64,000 nt of DNA from Microgenomates group bacterium (GTDB taxonomy: Bacteria; Patescibacteriota; Microgenomatia; UBA1406; GWC2-37-13): NCBI GenBank assembly GCA_029906985.1, contig JARYMT010000001.1, forward strand, positions 131,223 through 195,222. The letters are read 5' to 3'. The position numbers and the translations under genes are program-made. Each line of letters starts with the position of its first letter. Position 1 is the first letter of the stretch. The notes beneath the pieces are model-generated. The model was not told where the DNA came from. It searched no databases and was given only the letters and a program-made list of their open reading frames with translations. Shown one piece after another: positions 1-9,035 of the stretch.

Positions 1-77
1 AGGGTGGCCAAGGATCAGATGTCGCCGGCCCATTGGCCAAAGAAATGTTAAAATTATATTTTGAAAGAAACCAATAG
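1..77 (+). CDS. C-terminal tail of a probable penicillin-binding protein (partial)
   Basis: An open frame (frame 3) enters from the left edge and ends at the TAG at 75-77. The 24 visible residues read GGQGSDVAGPLAKEML followed by KLYFERNQ. A glycine-rich turn followed by an 'AxPLAKEML' helix is the usual C-terminal end of class B penicillin-binding protein transpeptidase domains. If so, it is a peptidoglycan transpeptidase at the membrane. The stop lies 3 nt before the next gene's ATG, which suggests co-transcription. The catalytic SxxK, SxN and KTG motifs are outside the window, so the family call is an inference from the tail alone. Confidence 0.45.
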   Translation, partial: GGQGSDVAGPLAKEMLKLYFERNQ

Positions 78-80
78 CTT

Positions 81-500
81 ATGTTCTACAAAAAACTTTC
101 CAACAAGGAATATGTTATAAGAATCAGGCGCGGTAACAAGATTATTAAGGAGCTAAAGAGTTTTTGCTTGAAAGAAAAAGTCACGGGCGGATTTTTTTAT
201 GGGCTTGGGGCTGTTGATCAAGCCGAGCTTGCTCATTACGACGTTTCAACCAAAAAATATTCCAGTAAAAAGTTTTCTCTTCCTCTTGAGATGACCAACA
301 TTACCGGCAGCGTTGGTGTTGGAGATAAGGAATTGATTGTTCATGCCCATGCAACATTCGCCGACAAGAAAATGAGGGCCGTTGCCGGACATCTGATAGA
401 AGCCAGAGTTTCTGGCACCGCCGAGATTTTTTTTACTAAAACTGCAAGATTGACCAAGATTTATGATCAGAAAACAGGACTAAAGCTTTTTAGTCTTTAA
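81..500 (+). CDS. PPC/DUF296-domain protein
   Basis: The 139-residue protein matches the PPC domain (DUF296, 'plants and prokaryotes conserved'). It opens with a short strand, then GGFFYGLGAVDQAEL (about residues 37-51), then the HAHATFADKKMRAVAGHL segment with clustered histidines (about 89-106) and a closing EARVSGTAEIFF strand. Length and motif order fit a single-domain bacterial PPC protein, a small trimeric fold. The plant relatives carry AT-hooks and bind DNA; the stand-alone bacterial proteins have no settled function, and the His cluster may bind metal. There is no signal peptide or membrane segment. It begins 3 nt after the upstream stop, so it is probably translated from the same mRNA. 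Confidence 0.8.
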   Translation: MFYKKLSNKEYVIRIRRGNKIIKELKSFCLKEKVTGGFFYGLGAVDQAELAHYDVSTKKYSSKKFSLPLEMTNITGSVGVGDKELIVHAHATFADKKMRAVAGHLIEARVSGTAEIFFTKTARLTKIYDQKTGLKLFSL

Positions 501-1158
501 TAATTTTGTCTTTTAACTTCGCCGCCTCTAATAAAAAAAATTTCTGAATTTCTTTGTTTTTTATCTTGCTCTTTAAAATGGGGTCGTCTTTTAGTTTAAC
601 AACCTTAGCTAAATTGCTGCCAAGCTGTAAATAATCAATATGAAAATCAAACTTAAGTCTGGCCAAATCCTTTAGTCTGCTAATTGTTAGGTCGGGATGT
701 TTTTTTTGAATAAAATAAAGGTCATAAAAATCACGTCCGCGTGGGTTTTGATATATGGTAAAGATTTTATTAACGGCGATGTCTATTAAACTGTCAATCG
801 CTATATTGTTAACTATTTGTGGTTTTTCAATTTGTTTGAATGGAAAATAAGTAAACTCTACCTTTAAAATTTTATTATCAGAATAAATTAACTGGTAAAT
901 ATTGCGGTTAAAGGGGTTTTGATAATCAATTTTTTTATATTTAATTTTGTTTTTATTTGACTGTATAACTAAGGTAATATCTTTTGCATTAATCTCTTCT
1001 TCACTGAAGAAATCCAGGTCTTCGGAATAACGGTGTTGAAGATAATATTCGCTTAAAGCAGTGCCGCCGGTAAAGTAAAATTTTTCATTGAGTTTCTTTT
1101 CCGATGAAAAAAAAGACAGGAACTGTTTTTGATTAACTGACAGTAGGCTTTTTGCCAT
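490..1158 (-). CDS. AbiEii/AbiGii-type nucleotidyltransferase (probable type IV toxin)
   Basis: This 222-residue protein carries the AbiEii/DUF1814 signature. TGGTALSEYYLQHRYSEDLD (about residues 30-49) is followed by FF and gives the GG...DxD nucleotidyltransferase core; LKVEFTYFPF supplies a likely third acidic residue near 98-107; and RGRDFYDLYFI (about 140-150) is the conserved C-terminal motif. AbiE toxins are nucleotidyltransferases that stop growth and can act in phage exclusion. The start overlaps the upstream 70-residue gene by 26 nt, the usual translationally coupled layout of a two-gene toxin-antitoxin cassette. Its 3' end overlaps the convergent PPC gene by 11 nt. Toxicity is not demonstrated; housekeeping members of this fold exist. 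Confidence 0.8.
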   Translation of the reverse strand: MAKSLLSVNQKQFLSFFSSEKKLNEKFYFTGGTALSEYYLQHRYSEDLDFFSEEEINAKDITLVIQSNKNKIKYKKIDYQNPFNRNIYQLIYSDNKILKVEFTYFPFKQIEKPQIVNNIAIDSLIDIAVNKIFTIYQNPRGRDFYDLYFIQKKHPDLTISRLKDLARLKFDFHIDYLQLGSNLAKVVKLKDDPILKSKIKNKEIQKFFLLEAAKLKDKIIKD

Positions 1159-1345
1159 ATAGAATAAACTTTAAAAATGTTTTTTTGTCAGGATCGATGT
1201 TTAAGGATGAAAAATTCTGCCTTAGTTCCTTTCCGTTTATTTTTTCATCCCTGAGGCCATAGTTTATCAACTGCTCCAAACGCCAAATAGTATATTGTTT
1301 GGCGTTTTTCTTAAGTCTTTTTGTATCGGTTGACCAGTTGTACAT
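1133..1345 (-). CDS. Small partner (putative antitoxin) of the AbiEii-like protein
   Basis: A 70-residue protein begins MYNWSTDTKRLKKNAKQYTI and continues with LEQLINYGL. It is charged, helical-looking and has no membrane segment. I do not recognise a named family. It lies directly upstream of, and overlaps by 26 nt, the AbiEii-type gene, so by position it is the antitoxin candidate, although it is much shorter than classical AbiEi (a winged-helix protein of about 200 residues). A perfect 17-nt palindrome sits over the -10 box just upstream of its start codon, as expected for an autoregulated cassette. Pairing is inferred from arrangement only. Confidence 0.55.
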   Translation of the reverse strand: MYNWSTDTKRLKKNAKQYTIWRLEQLINYGLRDEKINGKELRQNFSSLNIDPDKKTFLKFILYGKKPTVS

Positions 1346-1346
1346 A

Positions 1347-1363
1347 ATAGTATATTATACTAT
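1347..1363 (-). promoter_or_regulatory. Palindromic operator over the -10 box of the AbiEii cassette
   Basis: ATAGTATA-T-TATACTAT is a perfect inverted repeat (1347-1354, 1356-1363). Read on the minus strand it contains TATAAT (1359-1354), ending 8 nt before the ATG at 1345. The transcript would therefore be almost leaderless, and a protein bound to the palindrome would block RNA polymerase. No strong -35 is visible. Confidence 0.55.
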
Positions 1364-1490
1364 ACCCGCCTCACCCGCCTCCAAATCCAATTTCCATCTT
1401 CTTTTATTTATATCGGTTGTGCTAAGACGGACTTAAACAAAATGTGCTTAGATTTATCAAACCCCAGCCACAAAAAGACTTTTAGTAGTA

Positions 1491-1519
1491 TTGACAAATA
1501 AAATAAAATGGTTTATACT
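1491..1519 (+). promoter_or_regulatory. Sigma70-type promoter
   Basis: TTGACA (1491-1496), 17-nt spacer, TATACT (1514-1519). The ATG at 1531 begins 11 nt after the -10, giving a predicted leader of only about 5 nt. Confidence 0.75.
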
Positions 1520-1530
1520 ATTTTAAATCT

Positions 1531-2757
1531 ATGTCAAGCCCAATAGAAGGATCGGGATTTCAGCCTACGACAACAACTCCTCAAGGTGTAATAGAAAGAT
1601 TTGCTGGGGCGCTTTATCACCGTGGACATCCAGATGCCGCTATACGAACATTGAAATTTTTTGACGGCCTATGTTCTTTAGGAAGCGGCAATAATTTAAA
1701 GAGGGCGGTCAGGTTTGGACCTATCCTATTACCCACTGCTATTTTAGCTGCTTCCTGTGTGGCTAAACCGCCGGCAGAAGTGCGACCCGCCACCCTCACT
1801 CCAACACCACCTTTTACACTTACCCCAACACCCACAGAAACACCAACCGCAACTCCCTCACCTACACCAGAGCCATCACCTACTCCTACAACCACGCCAG
1901 AACCACCGCCAACTTCAACTCCCTCACCTACACCAGAGCCAACATCTACTCCCACCCCCACCGAAGCTCCAACTGAAACCACGGTTCCATCCCAATATGA
2001 AAAGCTGACAACTGGCGAATATATATATACCACTGAAGCCGGAGAAAAAATTACTATTGGAAAAATTGCTGGTTTAAAACAAGATCTTTTAGCAAGCTCA
2101 ACTGGTGATTTAAAAGTTGTTTATCGTGCGGAAAAAAATAATCCCTACGGATTAAGCGAGGGCGACTATGGCGGCGAGTTTTGCCCCGGCGTCTTTACCG
2201 GCCGACCGGAAAAACAAACCGGCGGTTTGGTCCTTAACTCAAAAGTGTCACTGAAAATACTGAAAGACCAACTGGCGAAAATTCCTAATCAAAGAGATCG
2301 GTGGTTAATTCCATTACCGGTTGACATTAGGGGATTACAAAAAGTTGTTCTTCTCTATGAATCCGGCTATGGAGATTATCAAGTTCCTGTAATAAAAATA
2401 CTATTTTCTGGCGAAGCTTTAGTATCAAACGTCATGCCAAACGTAACTACTCTACGCGTTGCGAGAAATATTTATTATGGTTGGGTGTTTTTTGGAAATT
2501 TTCGCCGCGTAGAACCATATACTGACAAAGTGTATCCAGGAAGAGAAATGGATTATGTTACTGTTGCGGGACAGATGACTGATTTTTCCAGTAATTCTAC
2601 CATTGAAGTAAGTTTTGGCGAGAAAGTTTCTTTTGTTAAAAGCTTTGCGATTGTTAGTGTGGGAGCAGTTAATGAGCATTTTACGTCTACACCAGATAAA
2701 ACACTCTCTGTTGGTGGTCTTCCGGTTTTTGTTGCCACAGACTGGGTCCTAAAATAG
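1531..2757 (+). CDS. Secreted/anchored protein with a Pro-Thr-rich linker
   Basis: The 408-residue protein has an unusual polar N-terminus of about 65 residues, a hydrophobic stretch ending PILLPTAILAASC (an imperfect lipobox-like site), then about 75 residues of TPTPTETPTATPSPTPEP-type linker (roughly residues 90-155), then a globular C-terminal domain of about 250 residues. The linker is the kind used to hold domains away from the cell surface. I do not recognise the C-terminal domain; it has many short beta-like segments and few cysteines. The start is supported by the promoter, whose -10 box ends 11 nt upstream. Whether it is a lipoprotein or a type II membrane protein is open. Confidence 0.6.
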   Translation: MSSPIEGSGFQPTTTTPQGVIERFAGALYHRGHPDAAIRTLKFFDGLCSLGSGNNLKRAVRFGPILLPTAILAASCVAKPPAEVRPATLTPTPPFTLTPTPTETPTATPSPTPEPSPTPTTTPEPPPTSTPSPTPEPTSTPTPTEAPTETTVPSQYEKLTTGEYIYTTEAGEKITIGKIAGLKQDLLASSTGDLKVVYRAEKNNPYGLSEGDYGGEFCPGVFTGRPEKQTGGLVLNSKVSLKILKDQLAKIPNQRDRWLIPLPVDIRGLQKVVLLYESGYGDYQVPVIKILFSGEALVSNVMPNVTTLRVARNIYYGWVFFGNFRRVEPYTDKVYPGREMDYVTVAGQMTDFSSNSTIEVSFGEKVSFVKSFAIVSVGAVNEHFTSTPDKTLSVGGLPVFVATDWVLK

Positions 2758-2799
2758 GTTCTTCTTGTTTTTTTTCGTAAAGTTGTTAATAATGTAATT

Positions 2800-3369
2800 A
2801 TGTCTAATCGCAGGTTGTTTCTATCTATTTTTGTCTTTTTTATTTTACTTGATATTGCATTAGCTGTATATTTTTATTCTTTAAGTCCTAAGAGTATATT
2901 AACCGGTCCCGGTCATTGTCTTATCTTAGAAGAGAAATACTGTAAAAAGGTTGCGTTTATAAATGATCCTATTGAAAAAGACGGCTTATTGGCGGTCTAT
3001 AAAATTCCGGCGGGGACACCTATTTATGCTCCGGCTAGGGGATATTTTTCCAAGGGTCCAACCTTTTATTTTGAAAATAAGGTTGCCGGCGGCTATATCA
3101 CTTATCCGGGGAGTTCTATAACAATCGCTGAAAACAATTCAATAAAAGTAAATGAGGTAAATTTTGGTTTTATCTATTTTGAAGAGGAAGAGAATCAATA
3201 CTATGAAATAAACAAGGGTGAGATTATTGGAAAAGTTTCAGAAAAAAATATTAATTTTTTAGGCGACTATAATCTTGCCGTGCGTATTACTAGGAAGACT
3301 GTTACGAATGAAGGTTTTGTTTTTCAAAGCGATACCAGTCAATTAAAGCAATTGTTGAACGTCCAGTAA
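2800..3369 (+). CDS. Membrane-anchored extracellular protein, function unknown
   Basis: The 189-residue protein starts with one membrane segment (about residues 6-28, LFLSIFVFFILLDIALAVYF) and then has a beta-rich domain facing outward. The segment AVYKIPAGTPIYAPARGYF (about 66-84) resembles the 'GTPVYAPADG' turn of M23-peptidase-type beta-sandwich or biotinyl-like hairpin folds, but no metal-binding HxH is visible, so peptidase activity is not supported. It lies 3 nt upstream of the giant surface-protein gene on the same strand, so the two are probably co-transcribed and may act together at the surface. Confidence 0.5.
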   Translation: MSNRRLFLSIFVFFILLDIALAVYFYSLSPKSILTGPGHCLILEEKYCKKVAFINDPIEKDGLLAVYKIPAGTPIYAPARGYFSKGPTFYFENKVAGGYITYPGSSITIAENNSIKVNEVNFGFIYFEEEENQYYEINKGEIIGKVSEKNINFLGDYNLAVRITRKTVTNEGFVFQSDTSQLKQLLNVQ

Positions 3370-3372
3370 GCA

Positions 3373-6300
3373 ATGAAAAAATATTTGAAATCGGTTTTGT
3401 TTATTTTCTTAACTACCGGGTCACTTTGGCTGTTTCTTTTTGCGCCTCAACCGGCGCTTGCTCGGATTGATGGTGCTTATCCGGTATGTCCCTCCCACTG
3501 TCTCGATCCCAATCCGGGGACCTGTGGTAAGGCTGAGCCTGGGAACTGTCCGGCCTGCGGAACCATATCAGACCTTTGCTGTCCCGATGCTCTATCTTGG
3601 ACAAAATATGCAGCAAGTTGTCGTGAAACATCACCAGGTACATGTGAGTGGATGTGGGTTTATGATAGGGTCATCTGCTCAACCGGAGATAAATGTGTTT
3701 CGGGAGAAAAGGGCTTGAGGGCTGGACAGTGTGACTGTAGTTATAGTAGTAGTATTTATAAAACCTGCTGTAACGGCACAACGCCCGTTAACTGTGAAGA
3801 TTACAGCATACAGGATGGCACTTATCCCAACGAGGGAGTCTGTCCTAGTGGTTCATCCCCGATTAATTGTGGGGCGGATGGAGAACCGCCCTGTGGCCCA
3901 GCCGCCTGCGCCGGTACCCCCGCTCCCACCGTCACCCCCGGCGGGCCGACGGCAACACCAGCGCCAACGTCACCGCCATTATGTAGCTGTTCCCGCCCTG
4001 GCACCGTAACTGCTTCTGTCTGTAATCCTGATTCCTCTCAGGCGGTTATTAACTGGTCCAACGGTTCTTGTTCTGGATGTGCAACATACTATTCTGTCGA
4101 CTGGTGTCCAAAGTCTGTGATTGATAATGGCGGCGGGCCGGCAGAATGTTATGATTGGAACCACGTTGAAGGATTAACTATAAAAAGCCATACAATAAAT
4201 AATTTAACGCCCGGAACAAATTATTTTGTATATGTTAGAACATATTCTGGCTCTGTTGCTTCGATTTATGACTGGACTTCTTTTCTCCAAACCTGCCCCA
4301 CCTCAACCCACACTCCGACACCTATTGCTACTCCAACTACAACCCCCACCGCCTGTCCGCAACCAAACCCGATTTCGATGTCTGGGCCGGCAGATTGTTC
4401 GACTGACCAAACTCCAAACATGTCTTTAAGCGATGGCGCTAATACCGGCTGTTATCCCCACGATACTTTATTTAGGGTTTGGACCGACACAAATACAATG
4501 GTTGTTGATTCAAACTGGGCCTCGCCGCAGATTTCTGTTGCAGGCCAACAGGTTTCTTGGAGCTCTTCAACCAGCTTATCCACCGGTCAATATTACTGGC
4601 GGGGCAGAACAAGAAATAATCAGGATTTAGTGGGTCCCACCAGTCCACCCGATTATTTTGAAATTGACGTCCTTCCTCCCCAACCCAATCCGCCAACTCC
4701 TCCGGCCTGTTCTCTTACCACACAAGGGGCTGATGGCAGATGTAATTTTAATTGCAGTTGGGCCTCTTCTTTTAATAAAGCTCTTGATCCAAGCTGCAAC
4801 CATACATACACTTATAATCTTTCCTTCCGGGATTCGACCGGCGGCTCATGGCTGCCGACTTTTTCTGAACCAACCACTTCAACTCCGGTTAATAATGTCG
4901 CTGCCGGCGCCACTTTATATTCAAAAATTCAAGGCCAAGACGGATTGGGCAATACCGGAAATTTTAGTTCGGAAACCTCGGTTGTCTGCCCCGGCTGTCC
5001 GACGCCGGCCGCGGTTAATAAAATTCAGCCGGAAAATAATTATTGCGCCGCTTCTTTTGATGATATCTTTAAATTAAATGACGGCGCCGCCGGCGGTTGT
5101 TATCCCCACGAGGCAAGATTTATTATATACGATGCCCCAAATGGTAAAGGAACGATTATTAAAGACTCTGACTGGCTTGCCAACTCTATTCCTTCGGCCG
5201 GCTCAATTGCCAACTACTCATCAGGGCTAAATTATAATCAAACTATTAATTATTCCTGGAGAGGAAGAACAAGAAATAATGTCGGCGGCATGGGCCCTTA
5301 TGATGATAGTCCGTATAATTTTTCTGTTGATAAAAGCCCCCCGACTAAACCAACCCTTACCTTTTCTCAAACTGGTTGTGCAAATTTATCGTGGAGCCAG
5401 TCGGAAAATCCCGGCTGTGCCGGTTTTAACCACTACTGGTTGCAGTGTAATGACTCTGGCAATTTTTCAGATGGCGGCACCTGGTATTGTAATTATTCCT
5501 TTACGGCAATTGGGTCGTTGTCCACAAGTCTTCCTTGTCCGGGCGGAGGCGCTCTCCCAACCGCGGGAACAGTTTACTGCCGTATCCGGGCTGAGGACTC
5601 TTTGAATAATGTCTCTGAATGGTCATATGCCCAAAAAACCTGTGATCCGACTTTACCTTCCTGCGCCGATATTGTCTTTAATCCCGCCTCCCCACAAAAA
5701 ACCAATACTTTAATTACCGTAAGCTGGAATAATTATGACAATCTTGCTCTTCAAAAAGCCCAGCTTTACATAAGGGGGGGACAGATTGGTTCAGACTGTC
5801 TCCTTTCTGGCACCTCTGGATCCTGTTCAAGGGATTGGACTCCACTAACATCATCGGGCAATTCTGGCGATAACGCCACTGTTTACGTCTATGACACTTT
5901 GGGAAATTCAAACTCATGTCAATCAAATATCTGTATTGATTCTCTTCCCCCAAATATTCCCATGCCGACAATAGCTTGTGCTCCTGATTCAGCCAATCCG
6001 GGAAAATATCTCTTAAGATACTCATGGGCCGCTCTTGCCGGAGATAACGGCTGTGCCGGGTTGGATACCACCTCCTCAAGCTGGGGAACCTATTGGCGTC
6101 AGATTTGGGATACTTCTGGAAATTGGTATGTTAATGGCTGGACCCAAACAACAGAAACCGCCGTCTCTAACTTAAGCCCGGGATTAACTATCAATGCCCG
6201 TGTCCTTTCCCGCGACAAACTCGATAACCAGTCAAGCTGGTCTTCGCCAACAAGCGCGTTGACTATTAATGCCGCTAACTGCGGGGGGGATATTCTTGCC

Positions 6301-9030
6301 CCGGTTATCACCGCCCTGCCCGACTGTGAAAAAGCCACCATTATTAATTTAAGCTGGACCAGCGTCCCCGGAGCCACTGCTTATCAATATCAGCTGGCGA
6401 GAGATTCCGAATTTAACGATATTGTTTGGGTAAATTCAATAACAAGCACCTCTGTCGATTTACAAATTTTACCAGCTTATCTTCAAACCTCTTTGTATTA
6501 CGCCCGGGTCCGCGCCACTGACGGCTCTAAAACCAGCAACTGGTCTAATGTTGACACCGCCCAGCTTGATAATAGTCCTCCTAATATTCCCAGTAACCGC
6601 AGTTTAACCTGTGAGTGGGATAATGCTGCCGGCGCCTACAAAGTAAAATACTCATGGGCCGCTCTTGCCGGAGATAACGGCTGTGCCGGGTTACACCAAT
6701 TCCCTTACTGGTCACAGATTTCCAGAAGCAGCGCTGTTGATGCCAGCGGTGGATTTGCTTCGGTTGTTGACTGGTATAATAGCTGGGACTCTGTCACTTC
6801 TCGAAACAGTAGTTCGATATTTAACAGTGGTGAAACTGTTTATGCTCATCTTCGTTCCCGCGACCGATTTGATAACCAGTCAAGCTGGTCTTCGCCAAGC
6901 GAATCTGTGGTTGTTAATCCGACAAATTGCGTTGGTGTCCCAACCGCCACCCCAATCATTCCCACTGCCACGCCCACATTAGGACCAACCCCGCCAGTAA
7001 TCTCTTGTAATTATGATCAAAACAATAATATCATCACCTGGTCGTGGACCAACTCTAGTCCGGCATCGGCCACCTATTGGCTTCAGGTTGATACAAGTAA
7101 ATCAACTAATGCCGACGGCAGTTTTGTCAACGCCAGAAACTTTAATAATTGGGTAGCTGGCAATGCTCAAAATACCCCTCCTACCCCTACGCTGGCCTAT
7201 AATACAAATTATTACGGCCATGTCACTGCGTGGGGCAGTGGACCATGGTCAAATATCGCCTCCTGTAAGACCGGCGGGGCGCCCGAGTGTAATCCGCCCG
7301 CCTACTGTTATAGTATTAGCGCCAATGTTTGCCCAACCAACAGCCCCCAGCTTAACTGCGGCAACAATAATGTTTGTTGTGAACCGGGAGCAGTAACTTG
7401 TCCGGAAACTTCAGTTTCTTGCGATAAAAATTCCGCCTATCCCGGCCAAACCGTCACCTGTCAGGCAAACGGCTGTTCTTCTCCCAATCTTTGTCCATGG
7501 ACCAGTTTTCTTTCCGGTGCCAGCATTGTTTCTAATAGTTATGAAAACAGCGGTGCTCCGGGGATTGTTTTGGGAGAAAATTATCCTTCGGCCAATGATT
7601 ATTTAACCCAAAATTCGGGCAAATCCAGAGCTGAAGTAATTATCGCTCAAAACAGCGGTAAAGCTGACAAAATTGATGCTTATATCAGCTGGAGTCCCAA
7701 TGCCAATTATGAAACTGTTTATATTAAAATCGCCAAGTGGGTTAATAATAATATCGTTGATTTTGATAATGTTGAGGGGGCTCAAGCCAGTCTGAGACTG
7801 ACGCCGGCCGGCGCTTCTTCCTGCCTCTGTCCAATCGGCACATGTTATTGTGGTTGGTTTACTTTTAATATTGGTAACGCTGGTGTTGTTAATGAACCCG
7901 AACTTAATAAAAATGATAGTTATATTATCCTCATGAAAAGATGGACATCAAAAGGAACTGAAAATCCGGTTTATTGGGCCAATGATGGCTGGCCAAATTA
8001 TCCCAACCGTTATCGCCTTTATCTTCGGCCGCCGGTGGATGCCTCGTATGGTGCTTTTGCTGGATCCGGGGTTAACAATCCTGGTGTTTGGACCGTGCCA
8101 ACCACCGCAGTTGTTGGCCAAAATTGGCTGATAACTACCAGAATATATTGGGACAACCTTCACTGTTGGGGCTGGGCCAATAATGTTGGTATAAATATCG
8201 TGGCCGCCCCAACCGCCACGCCAACACCCACCGCCACCCCAACGCCAACAATTGGTCCATGGATAAAATTAAGCAATGCCTCTTTCCAAAGCGCAAATGA
8301 TTTAATAAATTATCTTCCCTCACCGGTTTCCATTTATGACAGCGATGATACCACCGATCCTTATTTTATTGTCAATGAAGGCGGAGCGGTTAATACCTAT
8401 AGTTTAAATTTGGGACCATACTCTTTTGGTAGCAACGCCACTGTTCAAGTTTCAGGAAAAAATTGGTCAAAGCAAAATTATCGTCCCGACCTTGTTTTTG
8501 ACAAAGATCGTTTTCGCTCTTATATTGTTTCAAGAAAACAGCATTTTGGGGTCGATCGGCCAAGCAACGGCAATTTTAGCAATATCAAGTCCTCAATTGT
8601 CAGCAGGGGAATTTATTATGTCGCCGGAAATACTACTGATGTGTTAAACATCAATTCCCCAAGCGACATCCCCAACGTTGACTTTGTTTTGATTACCGAT
8701 GGCCAGGTAAATATTGGCGCCGCCAATCCAAATACGATTTATAATTTATCTTCCTCGCTGGTAATTCTGGCGGACAAAATTTCCATCGATAAAAATGTTA
8801 CTTCGATTAAAGCGGTTTTGATTGCCAATCAAATCGACTTTGGCGGAGATCCAACCAAAAAAAATAGTTTAAAAATTACCGGTAATGTCGCTACTCAAAG
8901 CTATTTGAGCAATCGGGTTAATGCCGATAGTAAAAAACCTTCGGTTTTCATCGTCCTTGATTCGGAAATTTATCTAAAACTATTGCCTTATTTATCAATT
9001 GATAAATATAATTTAAAAAGATTAAAATAA
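3373..9030 (+). CDS. Giant cysteine-rich, fibronectin-III-like surface protein (probable pilus-associated adhesin)
   Basis: A 1,885-residue secreted protein. Residues 1-31 form a signal peptide (positive start, long hydrophobic core, PALA before RI). A Cys-rich segment follows (about 35-180), then repeated fibronectin-III-like modules of about 100-130 residues with recurring YYWRGRTRNN / SWSQSENPGCAGF / DNQSSWSSP patterns, separated by TPTPTATP linkers near residues 185-200, 310-325, 1190-1210 and 1610-1625. The last ~250 residues contain repeated short strands (LVILADKISIDKN, KAVLIANQIDFGGD) similar to regions seen in PilX-operon proteins. The PilX-like gene starts 5 nt downstream. Giant Cys-rich protein plus PilX-like protein recalls PilY1/PilX pairing; this is inference. 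The gene is visibly richer in G+C than its neighbours and contains exact internal DNA repeats. Confidence 0.65.
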   Translation: MKKYLKSVLFIFLTTGSLWLFLFAPQPALARIDGAYPVCPSHCLDPNPGTCGKAEPGNCPACGTISDLCCPDALSWTKYAASCRETSPGTCEWMWVYDRVICSTGDKCVSGEKGLRAGQCDCSYSSSIYKTCCNGTTPVNCEDYSIQDGTYPNEGVCPSGSSPINCGADGEPPCGPAACAGTPAPTVTPGGPTATPAPTSPPLCSCSRPGTVTASVCNPDSSQAVINWSNGSCSGCATYYSVDWCPKSVIDNGGGPAECYDWNHVEGLTIKSHTINNLTPGTNYFVYVRTYSGSVASIYDWTSFLQTCPTSTHTPTPIATPTTTPTACPQPNPISMSGPADCSTDQTPNMSLSDGANTGCYPHDTLFRVWTDTNTMVVDSNWASPQISVAGQQVSWSSSTSLSTGQYYWRGRTRNNQDLVGPTSPPDYFEIDVLPPQPNPPTPPACSLTTQGADGRCNFNCSWASSFNKALDPSCNHTYTYNLSFRDSTGGSWLPTFSEPTTSTPVNNVAAGATLYSKIQGQDGLGNTGNFSSETSVVCPGCPTPAAVNKIQPENNYCAASFDDIFKLNDGAAGGCYPHEARFIIYDAPNGKGTIIKDSDWLANSIPSAGSIANYSSGLNYNQTINYSWRGRTRNNVGGMGPYDDSPYNFSVDKSPPTKPTLTFSQTGCANLSWSQSENPGCAGFNHYWLQCNDSGNFSDGGTWYCNYSFTAIGSLSTSLPCPGGGALPTAGTVYCRIRAEDSLNNVSEWSYAQKTCDPTLPSCADIVFNPASPQKTNTLITVSWNNYDNLALQKAQLYIRGGQIGSDCLLSGTSGSCSRDWTPLTSSGNSGDNATVYVYDTLGNSNSCQSNICIDSLPPNIPMPTIACAPDSANPGKYLLRYSWAALAGDNGCAGLDTTSSSWGTYWRQIWDTSGNWYVNGWTQTTETAVSNLSPGLTINARVLSRDKLDNQSSWSSPTSALTINAANCGGDILAPVITALPDCEKATIINLSWTSVPGATAYQYQLARDSEFNDIVWVNSITSTSVDLQILPAYLQTSLYYARVRATDGSKTSNWSNVDTAQLDNSPPNIPSNRSLTCEWDNAAGAYKVKYSWAALAGDNGCAGLHQFPYWSQISRSSAVDASGGFASVVDWYNSWDSVTSRNSSSIFNSGETVYAHLRSRDRFDNQSSWSSPSESVVVNPTNCVGVPTATPIIPTATPTLGPTPPVISCNYDQNNNIITWSWTNSSPASATYWLQVDTSKSTNADGSFVNARNFNNWVAGNAQNTPPTPTLAYNTNYYGHVTAWGSGPWSNIASCKTGGAPECNPPAYCYSISANVCPTNSPQLNCGNNNVCCEPGAVTCPETSVSCDKNSAYPGQTVTCQANGCSSPNLCPWTSFLSGASIVSNSYENSGAPGIVLGENYPSANDYLTQNSGKSRAEVIIAQNSGKADKIDAYISWSPNANYETVYIKIAKWVNNNIVDFDNVEGAQASLRLTPAGASSCLCPIGTCYCGWFTFNIGNAGVVNEPELNKNDSYIILMKRWTSKGTENPVYWANDGWPNYPNRYRLYLRPPVDASYGAFAGSGVNNPGVWTVPTTAVVGQNWLITTRIYWDNLHCWGWANNVGINIVAAPTATPTPTATPTPTIGPWIKLSNASFQSANDLINYLPSPVSIYDSDDTTDPYFIVNEGGAVNTYSLNLGPYSFGSNATVQVSGKNWSKQNYRPDLVFDKDRFRSYIVSRKQHFGVDRPSNGNFSNIKSSIVSRGIYYVAGNTTDVLNINSPSDIPNVDFVLITDGQVNIGAANPNTIYNLSSSLVILADKISIDKNVTSIKAVLIANQIDFGGDPTKKNSLKITGNVATQSYLSNRVNADSKKPSVFIVLDSEIYLKLLPYLSIDKYNLKRLK
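6018..6062 (+). repeat. 45-bp exact direct repeat, copy 1
   Basis: Identical over 45 bp to 6648-6692, 630 bp downstream in the same frame of the giant surface-protein gene. It encodes the YSWAALAGDNGCAG segment of one module. Exact identity inside otherwise diverged modules suggests recent duplication or gene conversion. Confidence 0.9.
6223..6250 (+). repeat. 28-bp exact direct repeat, copy 1
   Basis: Identical to 6871-6898 (offset 648). It encodes DNQSSWSSP at the end of the same module whose beginning carries the 45-bp repeat, so both ends of one ~650-bp module are conserved. Confidence 0.9.
6648..6692 (+). repeat. 45-bp exact direct repeat, copy 2
   Basis: Second copy of the repeat at 6018-6062. 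The sequence between the paired repeats has diverged and differs in length by 18 bp. Confidence 0.9.
6871..6898 (+). repeat. 28-bp exact direct repeat, copy 2
   Basis: Second copy of the repeat at 6223-6250, closing the second module. Confidence 0.9.
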
Positions 9031-9035
9031 TATCA

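Noticed and set aside
1617-2033. Long minus-strand frame rich in Val-Gly opposite the linker of the secreted protein
   Set aside because: It is the antisense shadow of the repetitive Pro-Thr codons; composition (VGVGVSVG) is not a plausible protein and there is no promoter.
3413-8647. Many 60-140-codon frames on both strands inside the giant gene
   Set aside because: They arise from the G+C-rich, repetitive coding sequence; none has a start signal or recognisable domain, and the 1,885-codon frame is continuous.
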